This document shows positions 45,302 through 53,926 of a stretch of 64,000 bases of DNA, piece after piece. The DNA comes from Mycolicibacterium iranicum (GTDB taxonomy: Bacteria; Actinomycetota; Actinomycetes; Mycobacteriales; Mycobacteriaceae). Each line of letters starts with the position of its first letter. The first letter of the stretch is position 1. Position numbers and translations under genes: made by a program. The stretch covers positions 1 to 64,000 of the forward strand of contig NZ_LWCS01000001.1 of the NCBI RefSeq assembly GCF_001650495.1, in the 5' to 3' direction. The notes under the pieces are model-generated. The model had not been told where the DNA came from. It saw only the letters and a program-made list of their open reading frames with translations, and did not search any database.

Positions 45302-45328
45302 TCCGAACCGTGGGGCTGAGGAGCGAAA

Positions 45329-46438
45329 TCACCCGGCCAGTTCCACCACGCCGATGTCGTCCAATGTCGGATAGTCGATGTATCCGGCGGGCCCGGCGGC
45401 ATAGAACGTCGACTCGTCCGGTTGGTTCAGCGGCGCACCCTTCGCCAGACGCGTCACCAGATCCGGGTTGGCCAGATATCCGCGACCGATCGCCGCCGCC
45501 GTGATCACGCCCCAGCTGGCGAGATTCTCGAGAAGCGCGAAGTCGGTATCGACGGTACGGGGGGTGTTGAGGACCAAGGAGCCTTCCCACACGGTCCGCA
45601 CTGCGGCGAACGCGGGCTTCGAGGGTTCGATCACCACGTGGAGATAGCCGATCTTCAGCGGCTTGATCCGGCACAGCAGCGCCTCGTACGCACTGCTCTC
45701 ATCACGTTCGGACATGTCACCGGCCTTGTTCCCGGGCGAGATTCGCACGCCGACGCGCTCAGGTCCGATTTCTTCAGCCACCGCTTCGATCACCTCGGCG
45801 GTGAACCTGGCGCGGTTCTGCGGCGAGCCACCGTAGACGTCGGTGCGCTGGTTGACGACATCGGAGAGGAACTCGTGAAGCAAATAGCCGTTCGCCGAGT
45901 GAATTTCGACTCCGTCCATGCCGGCGTCCACGGCGCGACGCGCTGCGGAGCGGAACTGCCCGACAATAGAGGCAATCTCTTCGACGGTCAGCGCTCGCGG
46001 CACCGGCAGCGGTTTCTTCCCGGTTGGCGTGTGGGCCAGCAGGTCGGCAGCGACCGGCGACGGCCCCACCGATTCGAAACCGCTGATATCCGGGTGCGCC
46101 ATCCGCCCCACGTGCCACAGCTGTACGAACATCTTGCCGCCGGCGCGGTGCACCGCTGCCGCGATCTCCGACCATCTGTCCTGCTGCCGGTCGGTGTAGA
46201 TACCGGGTGTATTCATGTATGCGCCGTTTGCCTGCTCGCAGACCGCGGTGGCCTCGCTGACGATGAGTCCCGCCTGCGCCCTCTGCGAGTAGTACTCCGC
46301 AGCCAGAGCCGACGGGGTGCCGTCTGCATCGGCACGAGATCTGGTCAACGGTGCCATGAAAATCCGGTTGGCCACCTCGACACCACCGATCGACGCAGGT
46401 GCCAGCAGCGCAGAACTTTCGCCCAGGGTGAAGGTCAT
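45329..46438 (-). CDS. Old-yellow-enzyme alkene reductase (NemA type)
   Basis: A 369-residue FMN TIM barrel with the active-site pair H180 and N183 and the GYLLHEFLSD motif (VEIHSANGYLLHEFL), the substrate loop FVQLWHVGRMAHPD, and R-x-R-x-SP in GVRISPGNKAGDM. It reduces activated C=C bonds (enones, maleimides, nitro compounds) with NADPH. It stands alone on the minus strand after the RidA gene, which ends 28 bp upstream, so the two may be co-transcribed and controlled by the MarR protein. Confidence 0.92.
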   Translation of the reverse strand: MTFTLGESSALLAPASIGGVEVANRIFMAPLTRSRADADGTPSALAAEYYSQRAQAGLIVSEATAVCEQANGAYMNTPGIYTDRQQDRWSEIAAAVHRAGGKMFVQLWHVGRMAHPDISGFESVGPSPVAADLLAHTPTGKKPLPVPRALTVEEIASIVGQFRSAARRAVDAGMDGVEIHSANGYLLHEFLSDVVNQRTDVYGGSPQNRARFTAEVIEAVAEEIGPERVGVRISPGNKAGDMSERDESSAYEALLCRIKPLKIGYLHVVIEPSKPAFAAVRTVWEGSLVLNTPRTVDTDFALLENLASWGVITAAAIGRGYLANPDLVTRLAKGAPLNQPDESTFYAAGPAGYIDYPTLDDIGVVELAG

Positions 46439-46466
46439 GTCCCACTAAGCGCGCGGACCTCTGGAT

Positions 46467-46892
46467 TCATTCCCCGTTGCCCACTATCGCAGTCACCTGT
46501 ATCTCGATACGCATATTCGCCGCGCCCAGCACCGTGACACCGATCTCGGTCCAGATGGGTGCGCGGTCGCCCATTCGCTTGCGGAATTGGTCGATCATGA
46601 CGTCGTTGTGGCCGTTACCGATCTCCTCTGCATCATGCGGCAACACGTGATAAGAGGTCACCGACACCACATCTCGCCACGTGGCGCCCGCAGTGGCCAG
46701 CACCCGTTCGACGTTGCCGAAGGCTGCAACGATCTCGTCTGCGAGATCGTCGGGAAACGTCAGGTCGTCGGCCCAGCCGCCCTGGCCGGAGATCTCGACG
46801 CGATCTCCGATCCTGACGGCCTGGCTGTGGTGGCGCGTCTCACGAAACGTTTCGCCTAGTCCGGGTGTGACAAAAAAATCGACGTCGGGCAT
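46467..46892 (-). CDS. RidA/YjgF-family protein
   Basis: A 141-residue protein of the Rid superfamily: RIGDRVEISGQGGWADDL, NVERVLATAGATWRDVVSVTSYHV and the closing MRIEIQVTAIV. The canonical RidA arginine that grips the carboxylate of imine substrates is not clearly present (GAANMRIEIQ), so it may belong to a Rid subgroup without deaminase activity. It is divergent from the MarR gene; two operators separate them. Confidence 0.85.
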   Translation of the reverse strand: MPDVDFFVTPGLGETFRETRHHSQAVRIGDRVEISGQGGWADDLTFPDDLADEIVAAFGNVERVLATAGATWRDVVSVTSYHVLPHDAEEIGNGHNDVMIDQFRKRMGDRAPIWTEIGVTVLGAANMRIEIQVTAIVGNGE

Positions 46893-46911
46893 GGTTGAGC
46901 CTCTCTTGATT

Positions 46912-46927
46912 ACTTCACGTGTGAACT
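46912..46927. promoter_or_regulatory. MarR operator 1
   Basis: ACTTCAC-GT-GTGAACT, one mismatch between arms. It is the partner of the perfect site at 46941 and lies 20 bp upstream of the RidA start. Confidence 0.72.
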
Positions 46928-46940
46928 CATCATCTCAATG

Positions 46941-46956
46941 ACTTCACACGTGAAGT
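46941..46956. promoter_or_regulatory. MarR operator 2
   Basis: ACTTCAC-AC-GTGAAGT, perfect 7-bp arms, 21 bp upstream of the MarR ATG. The two sites 29 bp apart fit two MarR dimers covering a divergent promoter. Confidence 0.75.
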
Positions 46957-46976
46957 TATTCCGCTACGGTACCGGC

Positions 46977-47444
46977 ATGGCACGATCCGACGAACCACGG
47001 TGGCTCAACCCGCAGGAAAAGGAAGCCTGGACAGGGTTGGTCTCGCTCATGATGCTCCTTCCCGGGAAGTTGGAGGCGCCGCTGCGCGAGGTGGACCTGA
47101 CGTTTTTCGAGTATCTGGTGCTCAGCCACGTCTCCGAAGCCCCGCATCGGCGAATCAGAATGAGCGAGTTGGCATTTCTGGCAAACGGATCACTGTCTCG
47201 GTTGTCCAACGTCGTCAAGCGATTTGAACAGCGCGGCTGGGTCGTGCGATCCCCAGACCCGTCTGACGGTCGCTACACAATCGCCGCGCTGACCGATGTC
47301 GGCTTTCGACTGGTCGCCAAAGCCGCCCCGATCCACATGCGCGCAGTTCGCGAGCTGGTACTCGATCCCCTGACCACGACGGACAAGAAAGCCCTCGCGC
47401 GCATTGCCGCCAAATTGGAGGTGCGGCCGTCTGATTTTGAGTGA
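46977..47444 (+). CDS. MarR-family regulator
   Basis: A 155-residue winged-helix protein if started at ATG 46977 (MARSDEPRWL); an in-frame ATG at 46938 overlaps operator 2 and is disfavoured. The core reads HRRIRMSELAFLANGSLSRLSNVVKRFEQRGWVVRSPDPSDGRYTIAALTDVG, with the DGR wing. It probably represses itself and the RidA-OYE pair and responds to an electrophile or aromatic ligand. Confidence 0.92.
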   Translation: MARSDEPRWLNPQEKEAWTGLVSLMMLLPGKLEAPLREVDLTFFEYLVLSHVSEAPHRRIRMSELAFLANGSLSRLSNVVKRFEQRGWVVRSPDPSDGRYTIAALTDVGFRLVAKAAPIHMRAVRELVLDPLTTTDKKALARIAAKLEVRPSDFE

Positions 47445-47468
47445 ACTAAGGCTGGGCAGGCAGGGCCG

Positions 47469-49040
47469 TCAGAATGGTGGCGGTTTGTTGCGTTCGGCGA
47501 CGTAGGCGTCGTTGAGTGCGCGCTCGGCTGTGATGCGATAGCTGATTGCTCTGGCGCGGTTACGTTTTCGCCGAGTGGGCATCGTGTTGATCTTGCGGGC
47601 GCTGGTCGGTTCTTGCGCGGGGACGTCGATGGGCGCGCTGGTGGTGTCCGCGGTGGGGAACAGCAGCGCGCTGCCGGGCCTGGTGGTGTAAGTCCGTCCG
47701 GTCGGCGTGGTCCAGATGACGGTGCCATCAGGATGTTGGAGTTCAGACCAACCCGCCCAGAAGGTCTTGGCGAGGTGGTGCTGGCGGCACAGCAGTTTCC
47801 CGGCCGAGGCGTGGGTCGGTCCGACGGGCCAGGGCACGGTGTGGTCGAAATCGGCGTAGGCGGCCGGGCGATCGCAATGCGGGAAGCGGCACGTCAGATC
47901 CCGCGCCCGAGCCCATTCATCCAAGGCAGTGCTTGGTCGGTACCCACTCTGTGGCTTGATTGTCGGCGAGGTCAGATGCCGGGCGTTGGCGCCCCTGGTG
48001 ATCCGTGCCGCGATCTCTTCGGCCGGCACAAGGCCGAACCCGACGATCACCCCGGGCGGAGGCCGCAGAAAGGCGGTGGGGCGATCAGCTTGGGCGGCCG
48101 CGTCGCTGGCCTCGGCGTCACTACCCTCGGTGGCGGCGAGTTCGGTGGCGGCGACTTCGGGATCTTCGCCGTTCTCGTGGGTATCGCTAGCAGGATCCTC
48201 GCCGTCGGTGAGAGGGTCGGGCGACGCACTCAGGGCGGCATTCTCTGCGTAGATGTGGACCACCACCTGCGAGCCGCGGCCGTCGTCGGCCGCAGCGGGA
48301 CAGTCCGGGCTGCCGCATTCGCAGGCCAGGTGAAAAAACCCAGCCCCCAGGGCGCCATGAGCATCAGCGCGGCGCTGATCAAGGGTCCGAGGATCCTCAG
48401 GGCACACACCTTGGGCCATCAGGGTGATTCGACGCCAATACAGCGCAGCATCAGGGCCTTTGAGGCGGGCAATGATCTCGGTGACACCCTCCTTGGAATC
48501 ACCGATGCTTACGCCACGGTCGCGGACTCGGGCCCTGGTCCGACGCAGCGCCCCCGGATCGTGGCAATCCACCCACACATCGATAGCGTCGTCGAGTTTC
48601 TGTTTTGACAATCCGCCCCAGTGCACAGCACGCTCGACAATCTCGGATTCGACCTCGGCCAATACGTCAGTGTCCTGAATGTTGGCGGTGCGGTGCACGA
48701 TTCGGCGTACTAAGAACTCCGAGATCTGCCCCGCGAGGAACACGGCGGCGATCCGGGGCAGCCGAGTCAACGCCAGCCCCACCTCCATGTCGCCCGAAGC
48801 GCGCCCGTGAGAAATTTTGGACGCCAACGAGATCTCGGCGGCTGCGGAGTTCCAGGCCGCCTCAGTGTCTTCCAGACTCTCCCAGTCCTCGTCATAGTTC
48901 CGGCGAGTCTTCTCGGCGATGAGCAGCAACCGGTGCGCCGACGCTGACGCGATGGCGTCCGTCCATGCCGAGATGGCCGCATCGATCTCGACGTCGGCCA
49001 TTTCGGCACACAACGCAGAATCGGGCAGCCCTTCGAACAT
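47469..49040 (-). CDS. 13E12-repeat-family protein with HNH endonuclease motif (DUF222)
   Basis: A 523-residue protein if started at ATG 49040 (MFEGLPDSAL), the usual start of the family; the frame is open to 49079. The DUF222 region covers about the first 270 residues. An acidic, low-complexity linker follows. The C-terminus has an HNH-like zinc site, CRFPHCDRPAAYADFDHTVPW then LCRQHH. Mycobacterial 13E12 genes are repeated and often damage-inducible. An SOS box covers the start codon. It probably cuts or binds DNA; a mobile-element-like history is possible. Confidence 0.88.
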   Translation of the reverse strand: MFEGLPDSALCAEMADVEIDAAISAWTDAIASASAHRLLLIAEKTRRNYDEDWESLEDTEAAWNSAAAEISLASKISHGRASGDMEVGLALTRLPRIAAVFLAGQISEFLVRRIVHRTANIQDTDVLAEVESEIVERAVHWGGLSKQKLDDAIDVWVDCHDPGALRRTRARVRDRGVSIGDSKEGVTEIIARLKGPDAALYWRRITLMAQGVCPEDPRTLDQRRADAHGALGAGFFHLACECGSPDCPAAADDGRGSQVVVHIYAENAALSASPDPLTDGEDPASDTHENGEDPEVAATELAATEGSDAEASDAAAQADRPTAFLRPPPGVIVGFGLVPAEEIAARITRGANARHLTSPTIKPQSGYRPSTALDEWARARDLTCRFPHCDRPAAYADFDHTVPWPVGPTHASAGKLLCRQHHLAKTFWAGWSELQHPDGTVIWTTPTGRTYTTRPGSALLFPTADTTSAPIDVPAQEPTSARKINTMPTRRKRNRARAISYRITAERALNDAYVAERNKPPPF

Positions 49041-49048
49041 GTGTTCTA
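49033..49048. promoter_or_regulatory. LexA SOS box over the 13E12 start codon
   Basis: TCGAAC-ATGT-GTTCTA differs at one position from the mycobacterial SOS consensus TCGAAC-N4-GTTCGA. It spans the ATG at 49040. LexA binding here has precedent in other 13E12 genes. Confidence 0.8.
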
Positions 49049-49128
49049 CACTGCCATGCGGCACCGACAAGAAGCGCACGAAAATGGCAGCGGCAGAACG
49101 GTTTATTGCAAGAGTGTTCAGCCGAGAC

Positions 49129-50340
49129 CTAGATCAGGATGGTCAGCGGATTCTCGATCAGACGGACGAACGCCGCCATCCACTGCGCGGCCACCGCGCC
49201 GTCGATGACGCGGTGATCGGCCGACAACGTCACGGTCATCACGGTGCCGACCGCCAACTCGCCATCCACAACCACAGGTTTCTGCACTGCCCCACCGACA
49301 GCCAGGATCCCAGAATGCGGCGGGTTCAGGATCGCCGAGAACTCCGTGACGCCGTACATGCCCAGATTCGACACCGAGAAGCTGCCGCCCTCGAGTTCGT
49401 GCTGCTTGATCATGCCCGCACGGGCGCGCGATGCGAGGTCACCGATCTGAGCCGATATCGCGGAGATCGGCAGTCGATCCACACCGCGCAGCACCGGGGT
49501 GAGCAGCCCGCCGTCTACCGCGACGGCCACCGCGATATCGACGCCGGTGAACCGGCGGATCGAGTCGCCGTTCCAGATGGCATTGGCGTCAGGCACTTCC
49601 ACGAGCGCACCGGCGACGGCCTTCAGCACGAAGTCATTGACGGACACCTTGCCGGCGACTGTGGCATTGACCGCCCGACGTAGATCGAAAAGCGCATCCA
49701 CCCGGCAGTCCGCCGTGACGTAGAAGTGCGGCACCGTGGTCTTGCTCTCGGTGAGCCGGCGCGCGATCGCCCTGCGCATCCCGGTCAGTGGAATATCGAC
49801 GAATTCGCCCTCGGCCGTCGACTTCGCCTCCACCCGCATGGCGGCCACGGGAGCCACGACAGCAGCAGGGAGATGATCCAGGTCGCGGCGCACGATGCGG
49901 CCACCCGGACCCGTACCGCTGACTGATTCCAGATCGATGCCTTTCTCGCGGGCGATCTTTCGCACCAGCGGGGTCGCGAACAGGCGCCGGCCGTTCCGGG
50001 GCGCCGGCGCCTGCGCGGGCGCCACCGCCTCTGCGACCTTCTCGATCACCGGCGCGCCTGACTCCGGGTCACGCACGTCGGGATCGACGTCGTCCGTCTC
50101 ACCGGGTGCAGTGACCACCGCGATGGGATCGCCGACCGCGATCGGCGTCCCAGGGTCGGCGAGCAACCGCGTCAGCACTCCCTCGACTTCGGCCGCGTAC
50201 TCGACAACCGCCTTGTCCGTCTCGATCTCGGCGATCGGGTCCCCGACGGAGATCTCCTGCCCGACCGAGACCAACCAGGTCTGGATGGTCGCCTCGGTGG
50301 CGTTGGCCAGCACCTCCGGCATCCGCACCACGGTGGCCAT
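49129..50340 (-). CDS. 2-oxoacid dehydrogenase E2 (dihydrolipoyl acyltransferase)
   Basis: A 403-residue E2 with three domains: an N-terminal lipoyl domain with K43 in AEIETDKAVVEY; a peripheral-subunit-binding domain ATPLVRKIAREKGIDLESVSGTGPGGRIVRRDL; and the catalytic core ending in LSADHRVIDGAVAAQW with the active-site histidine. It transfers the acyl group made by E1 to CoA. The start overlaps the E1 stop by one base (TGATG). No E3 gene is adjacent, so E3 must come from elsewhere. Confidence 0.93.
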   Translation of the reverse strand: MATVVRMPEVLANATEATIQTWLVSVGQEISVGDPIAEIETDKAVVEYAAEVEGVLTRLLADPGTPIAVGDPIAVVTAPGETDDVDPDVRDPESGAPVIEKVAEAVAPAQAPAPRNGRRLFATPLVRKIAREKGIDLESVSGTGPGGRIVRRDLDHLPAAVVAPVAAMRVEAKSTAEGEFVDIPLTGMRRAIARRLTESKTTVPHFYVTADCRVDALFDLRRAVNATVAGKVSVNDFVLKAVAGALVEVPDANAIWNGDSIRRFTGVDIAVAVAVDGGLLTPVLRGVDRLPISAISAQIGDLASRARAGMIKQHELEGGSFSVSNLGMYGVTEFSAILNPPHSGILAVGGAVQKPVVVDGELAVGTVMTVTLSADHRVIDGAVAAQWMAAFVRLIENPLTILI

Positions 50341-52556
50341 CAGACCCGAGCCTCCGTCGCTTCGCTCGCCCAGGCTTGCCCCATCGCGGCGCGCATCTTC
50401 TCCAGGCCTGTGACGATCTCCTCGGTGCCCGCGATGGCTGCTCGCTCAAGAACCTTTGAGATGCTCGGCGACGCCTCCTCGCCCGAGACGCGCTCGACCG
50501 GCTGGTCCAGCCAGTCGAAGAGCCGACGCTGGATCTCATCGGCCAGCCAGCCGCCGTAGGACGTGCCCCGAGCACCCTGCTCGACGATCAGCACCGCATT
50601 CGTCTTGCGCACACTGGTTTCGATCGTGTCCCAGTCGAGCGATGCCCGGTCCAGCCATCGCAGGTCGATGAGTTCGGCGTCCATGCCGGTCTGCTCGATC
50701 GCCTCCGCGCAGCGGGCCACCATCGACAGATAGCTGATGACGGTGACGTCGCTGCCGGTGCGCCTGATCGCGGCCCGACCCGGCGGGATGATGTAGTCGA
50801 GGTCGCCTTCGGGCACCTGGTCGGCAATGCCGTAGAGATCGACGTGCTCGATGACAAGCACCGGATCCTGCAGTGCCAAAGCGGCGTTCATGAGACCGAC
50901 GTAGTCGGCGGCGGTCGACGGGGCGACGATGCGCCAACCCGGACTGGTGGCGAAGATTCCCGCGGGGTCCATCAGGTGCTGCGAGCCGTAGCCCGAGCCC
51001 ATCGCGACTTTGGTGCGCAGCACCAGCGGCACAGGGTTGTCACCACCGAACATGTGCCGCGCCTTGCCGATTTGGTTGAACACCTGATCGGCGGCCACCC
51101 ACATGAAATCGGGGTACATGAACTCGATCACGGGCCGGAAGCGACCGTCGAGCGCCAGCCCGCCCCCCAGGCCGGTGAATGCGTTCTCACTGATCGGGGT
51201 TCCGACCAATCGGTTCTCACCGTATTTCGCCAAGCCTTTGGTGGCACCGTTGGTGCCACCGTTGAGTCGGTGTACGTCTTCACCGAAGATCACAATGCGT
51301 TCGTCGGTACCCATCCGCCGGTCCATCACTCCGGACACCGCATCGACGAATTTCAATGCCCGCCAGGGGCCTTCGTAGGAGGCCGGTTCGAGGACGTCGA
51401 GCGCTGCCAGCTCACTGGCATCGCCACGAACGCCGACGTTGACGAAACCGGGGTCGGGCCAAAGGTCGGGCCGGATCCGCCGCTTGCCGGGTGAGTCCGG
51501 GTCGGGCTCGAGCAGCGCGCCCGCGGCGGCGTTCATCGCGTCCTGCGCCTGCCTGCGCAACTCCGCCACACCGGCGTCGTCGACGAGGCCCAGCTTGATC
51601 ATCTCGTTGGCGGTCCTGTCGAGAGGATCGCGGCTGCGCCACTGAGCTTCCTCGTCCTTGTGCCGGTACCCGAACGCGCTGCCGGGGTAGGGTCCGTTCT
51701 GGTGGAAGAACCGATACACCTCGGCTTCGACGACTGCGGGACCGTCGCCGCGGCGCATTCGCTCGGCCGCCTGTTCGACAGCCAGATGGACGGCTAGTGG
51801 ATCCATTCCGTCGACGCGCCACCCGGGAATGCCGAAACCCTGGCCGCGCACCGAGAGTCGCGGATCCGCGCTGATCTCGTCGACGCGCGTCGACACCGCG
51901 TACAGATTGTTCTCGATGAAGAAGCAGAAGGGCAGTTTCCAGGCGGCTGCCAAATTCATGGATTCCAGCACCGAACCGATTTGGCTGGACCCGTCCCCGA
52001 AGTAGCTGATCGTCAGATCGTCGGTGCCGCTGTGCTTCTGCGCCCAGGCGTTGCCGGCTCCCATCGGGACGCCGCCGCCGACGATCGCATTGGTGCCCAG
52101 GGCCCCTGCCTCGAACCATTGCAGATGCATGGAGCCGCCGCGGCCGCGGCAGAAGCCTTGGGCCAGGCCGAGGATCTCCGCGAGCGTGCGTTGAAGCACC
52201 CGCGCAATCTTGGGCGTCACTGCCGCAGCCGGATCGATGATGCCACCGCTGACGTGGGTCAGCGCCTTGGCGAGGAACTGATGGTGACCGCGATGCGAGC
52301 CGTTGACCGCATCGGTGGTCCGCAAGCCGACGATGGAGCCCACCGCACCGCCCTCCTGGCCGATGCTGGAGTGCGCGGGGCCGTGCACGAGGCCTTCGCC
52401 GGCGAGGTCGAGCACGGTTTCCTCGAAGGCGCGGATGAGATGCAGCTCGGCGAGCATCGTGCCCAGCAGCGTCGGATCAGCCGCCTTCCAGTCCTCCTCG
52501 GTGGTGGACAGCTCGATCCACGGCGCGCCGGTCTCCAGGCGGGTTTCGGTAGGCAT
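50340..52556 (-). CDS. Fused 2-oxoacid dehydrogenase E1 alpha-beta (ThDP-dependent)
   Basis: About 738 residues. The N-terminal half is the alpha subunit: HSSIGQEGGAVG, FCRGRGGSMHL and the ThDP motif ISYFGDGSSQIGSVLESMNLAAAWKLPFCFFIENN. The C-terminal half is the beta subunit: RIVIFGEDVHRLNGGTNGATKGL, PISENAFTGLGGGLALDGRFRPVIEFMYPDF and GYGSQHL. The fusion keeps the subunits at 1:1. ATG 52556 is selected for AGGG 4-6 bases upstream; ATG 52565 and 52571 are alternatives. It is the acetoin/branched-chain type and works with the E2 downstream. Confidence 0.92.
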   Translation of the reverse strand: MPTETRLETGAPWIELSTTEEDWKAADPTLLGTMLAELHLIRAFEETVLDLAGEGLVHGPAHSSIGQEGGAVGSIVGLRTTDAVNGSHRGHHQFLAKALTHVSGGIIDPAAAVTPKIARVLQRTLAEILGLAQGFCRGRGGSMHLQWFEAGALGTNAIVGGGVPMGAGNAWAQKHSGTDDLTISYFGDGSSQIGSVLESMNLAAAWKLPFCFFIENNLYAVSTRVDEISADPRLSVRGQGFGIPGWRVDGMDPLAVHLAVEQAAERMRRGDGPAVVEAEVYRFFHQNGPYPGSAFGYRHKDEEAQWRSRDPLDRTANEMIKLGLVDDAGVAELRRQAQDAMNAAAGALLEPDPDSPGKRRIRPDLWPDPGFVNVGVRGDASELAALDVLEPASYEGPWRALKFVDAVSGVMDRRMGTDERIVIFGEDVHRLNGGTNGATKGLAKYGENRLVGTPISENAFTGLGGGLALDGRFRPVIEFMYPDFMWVAADQVFNQIGKARHMFGGDNPVPLVLRTKVAMGSGYGSQHLMDPAGIFATSPGWRIVAPSTAADYVGLMNAALALQDPVLVIEHVDLYGIADQVPEGDLDYIIPPGRAAIRRTGSDVTVISYLSMVARCAEAIEQTGMDAELIDLRWLDRASLDWDTIETSVRKTNAVLIVEQGARGTSYGGWLADEIQRRLFDWLDQPVERVSGEEASPSISKVLERAAIAGTEEIVTGLEKMRAAMGQAWASEATEARV

Positions 52557-52622
52557 GGCCCTCATCTCCATCGAACGGACAACCCGACGACGCGGGCGTG
52601 ACGCACACCCCACCGTAACCCG

Positions 52623-52636
52623 ATTGGATACACTTT
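52623..52636. promoter_or_regulatory. Candidate GntR site 1
   Basis: ATTGGATACACTTT. It shares ATTGGAT(A/C)CA with the second site 63 bp away, in the 153-bp gap between the divergent E1 and VOC-GntR genes. A direct-repeat arrangement fits an FCD-GntR protein. Confidence 0.5.
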
Positions 52637-52685
52637 GGCCAGAAACTCTTCTATATCGCCCCTTCAAGGCGTAAACTCGCCCCCA

Positions 52686-52697
52686 ATTGGATCCATT
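52686..52697. promoter_or_regulatory. Candidate GntR site 2
   Basis: ATTGGATCCATT with the 8-bp palindrome TGGATCCA at its core, 13 bp before the VOC ATG. It is probably bound by the GntR protein encoded at 53242 and used to control both directions. Confidence 0.55.
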
Positions 52698-52709
52698 AAG
52701 GATGGTGCG

Positions 52710-53234
52710 ATGCCTCTGCCCGGATTGGTCGGCACCGACCACATCGGCTTCACGGTGCCCGACCTGGAGCAGGCCCACGACTTCTTCGTCAGGGTCCTCG
52801 GCTGCACCCACGTCTACACACTGGGCCCCTACGCCCACGACGACGATTGGATGCAGGAGCATCTCAACGTCCATCCCCGGACGGTCATGCAGGAACTGCG
52901 GTTCTACCGGTGCGGGTTCGGCGCCAACTTCGAGGTGTTCCAGTACGCCGCTGCCGACGGGCAGGCCCCGCAACCGCGTAACAGCGACATCGGCGGGCAT
53001 CATGTGGCGTTCTACGTCCAGGACATGGACGCGGCCGTCGAGTACCTGCGCGCCGAGGGTGTGCGCGTACTCGGAGATCCGACCGCGAGCCGAAACGCCA
53101 GCGAGGGCCAGCGCTGGGTGTACTTTCTTAGCCCGTGGGGCATGCAGTTCGAGCTCGTCAGCTTTCCCGACGGCAAGGCCTACGAGGCCGACGCCTCTGT
53201 CCTGCTGTGGAATCCGAATCATCCGGACGCCTGA
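52710..53234 (+). CDS. VOC-family dioxygenase/lyase-like protein
   Basis: A 174-residue protein. ATG 52710 (MPLPGLVGTDHIGFTVPDLEQAHDFF) follows AAGGA with a 7-base gap. Metal-ligand candidates fit the VOC layout: H in GTDHIGF, E in LRFYRCGFGANFEVFQY and H in GGHHVAFYV, E in MQFELVSF. It acts on a glyoxal-type or diol substrate, possibly aldehyde detoxification for the adjoining aldehyde dehydrogenase. It is the first gene of a VOC-GntR-ALDH unit. Confidence 0.87.
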   Translation: MPLPGLVGTDHIGFTVPDLEQAHDFFVRVLGCTHVYTLGPYAHDDDWMQEHLNVHPRTVMQELRFYRCGFGANFEVFQYAAADGQAPQPRNSDIGGHHVAFYVQDMDAAVEYLRAEGVRVLGDPTASRNASEGQRWVYFLSPWGMQFELVSFPDGKAYEADASVLLWNPNHPDA

Positions 53235-53241
53235 TGCGCCC

Positions 53242-53901
53242 ATGAGCCAACCCCAGGTGCGCGACGGAGTTACCGGCGCGCGGGTCGCCGACGAACTACG
53301 CGCCGCGATCCTGCACGGCGTGTATCCGCCGGGAACCCGGCTGCGGCAGGAGGAGCTGGCCAGCCAGTACGGCGCCAGCCGCGTCCCAGTACGAGAAGCC
53401 CTACGAATCCTCGAATCCGACGGCCTTGTCACCACAGTGGCCAACGCGGGCGCGTGGATCGCGCGGCTGAGCCTCAACGAATGCGTCGAGCTCTACCAGG
53501 TGCGTGAGCGGATCGAGCCGCTGCTGCTGCGCTACAGCCTGCCGCAGCTGGCCGAGAACCAGATCGACCGCATGGCCGAACTGGCCGAGGACATGCGACA
53601 GTCCAGGGACGTGGAGCAGTTCCTGCAATGGGACAGGGAGTTTCATCTGCTGAGCTACGCGGGCGCGGACACCACCTTCCTCGGCCCTACCGTGGAGCGG
53701 CTGTGGAACACCACACAGCACTACCGGCGCGCCTTCACGCGGCTGCTCGACGATGACAGCCACCGCATCGTCCACGACGAACACCACATGCTGGTGGCTG
53801 CGATCCGCGAACGGGATTCCGACGAAGCCGAGCGTGTGCTGCTCGGCCACATCCGGCGCACCCGACGCCAGCTCGCCCGTCACCCAGAAGTTTTCGAGTA
53901 A
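53242..53901 (+). CDS. GntR-family (FCD subgroup) regulator
   Basis: A 219-residue regulator starting at 53242 (MSQPQVRDGVTGARVADELR). The winged helix is RAAILHGVYPPGTRLRQEELASQYGASRVPVREALRILESDGLVTT, followed by the all-helical FCD ligand domain (LYQVRERIEPLLLRYSLPQL; HDEHHMLVAAIRERD with metal-ligand histidines). It sits between the VOC and aldehyde dehydrogenase genes, with spacings of 7 and 25 bp, so it is in one operon with them. Confidence 0.93.
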   Translation: MSQPQVRDGVTGARVADELRAAILHGVYPPGTRLRQEELASQYGASRVPVREALRILESDGLVTTVANAGAWIARLSLNECVELYQVRERIEPLLLRYSLPQLAENQIDRMAELAEDMRQSRDVEQFLQWDREFHLLSYAGADTTFLGPTVERLWNTTQHYRRAFTRLLDDDSHRIVHDEHHMLVAAIRERDSDEAERVLLGHIRRTRRQLARHPEVFE

Positions 53902-53926
53902 CGACCCACGACGAACAGGACTTTCC

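Noticed and set aside
50340..53477. 1,045-codon reading of the E1 gene
   Set aside because: The first 300 codons are a shadow of the VOC and GntR genes on the plus strand; the E1 homology starts near 52556.
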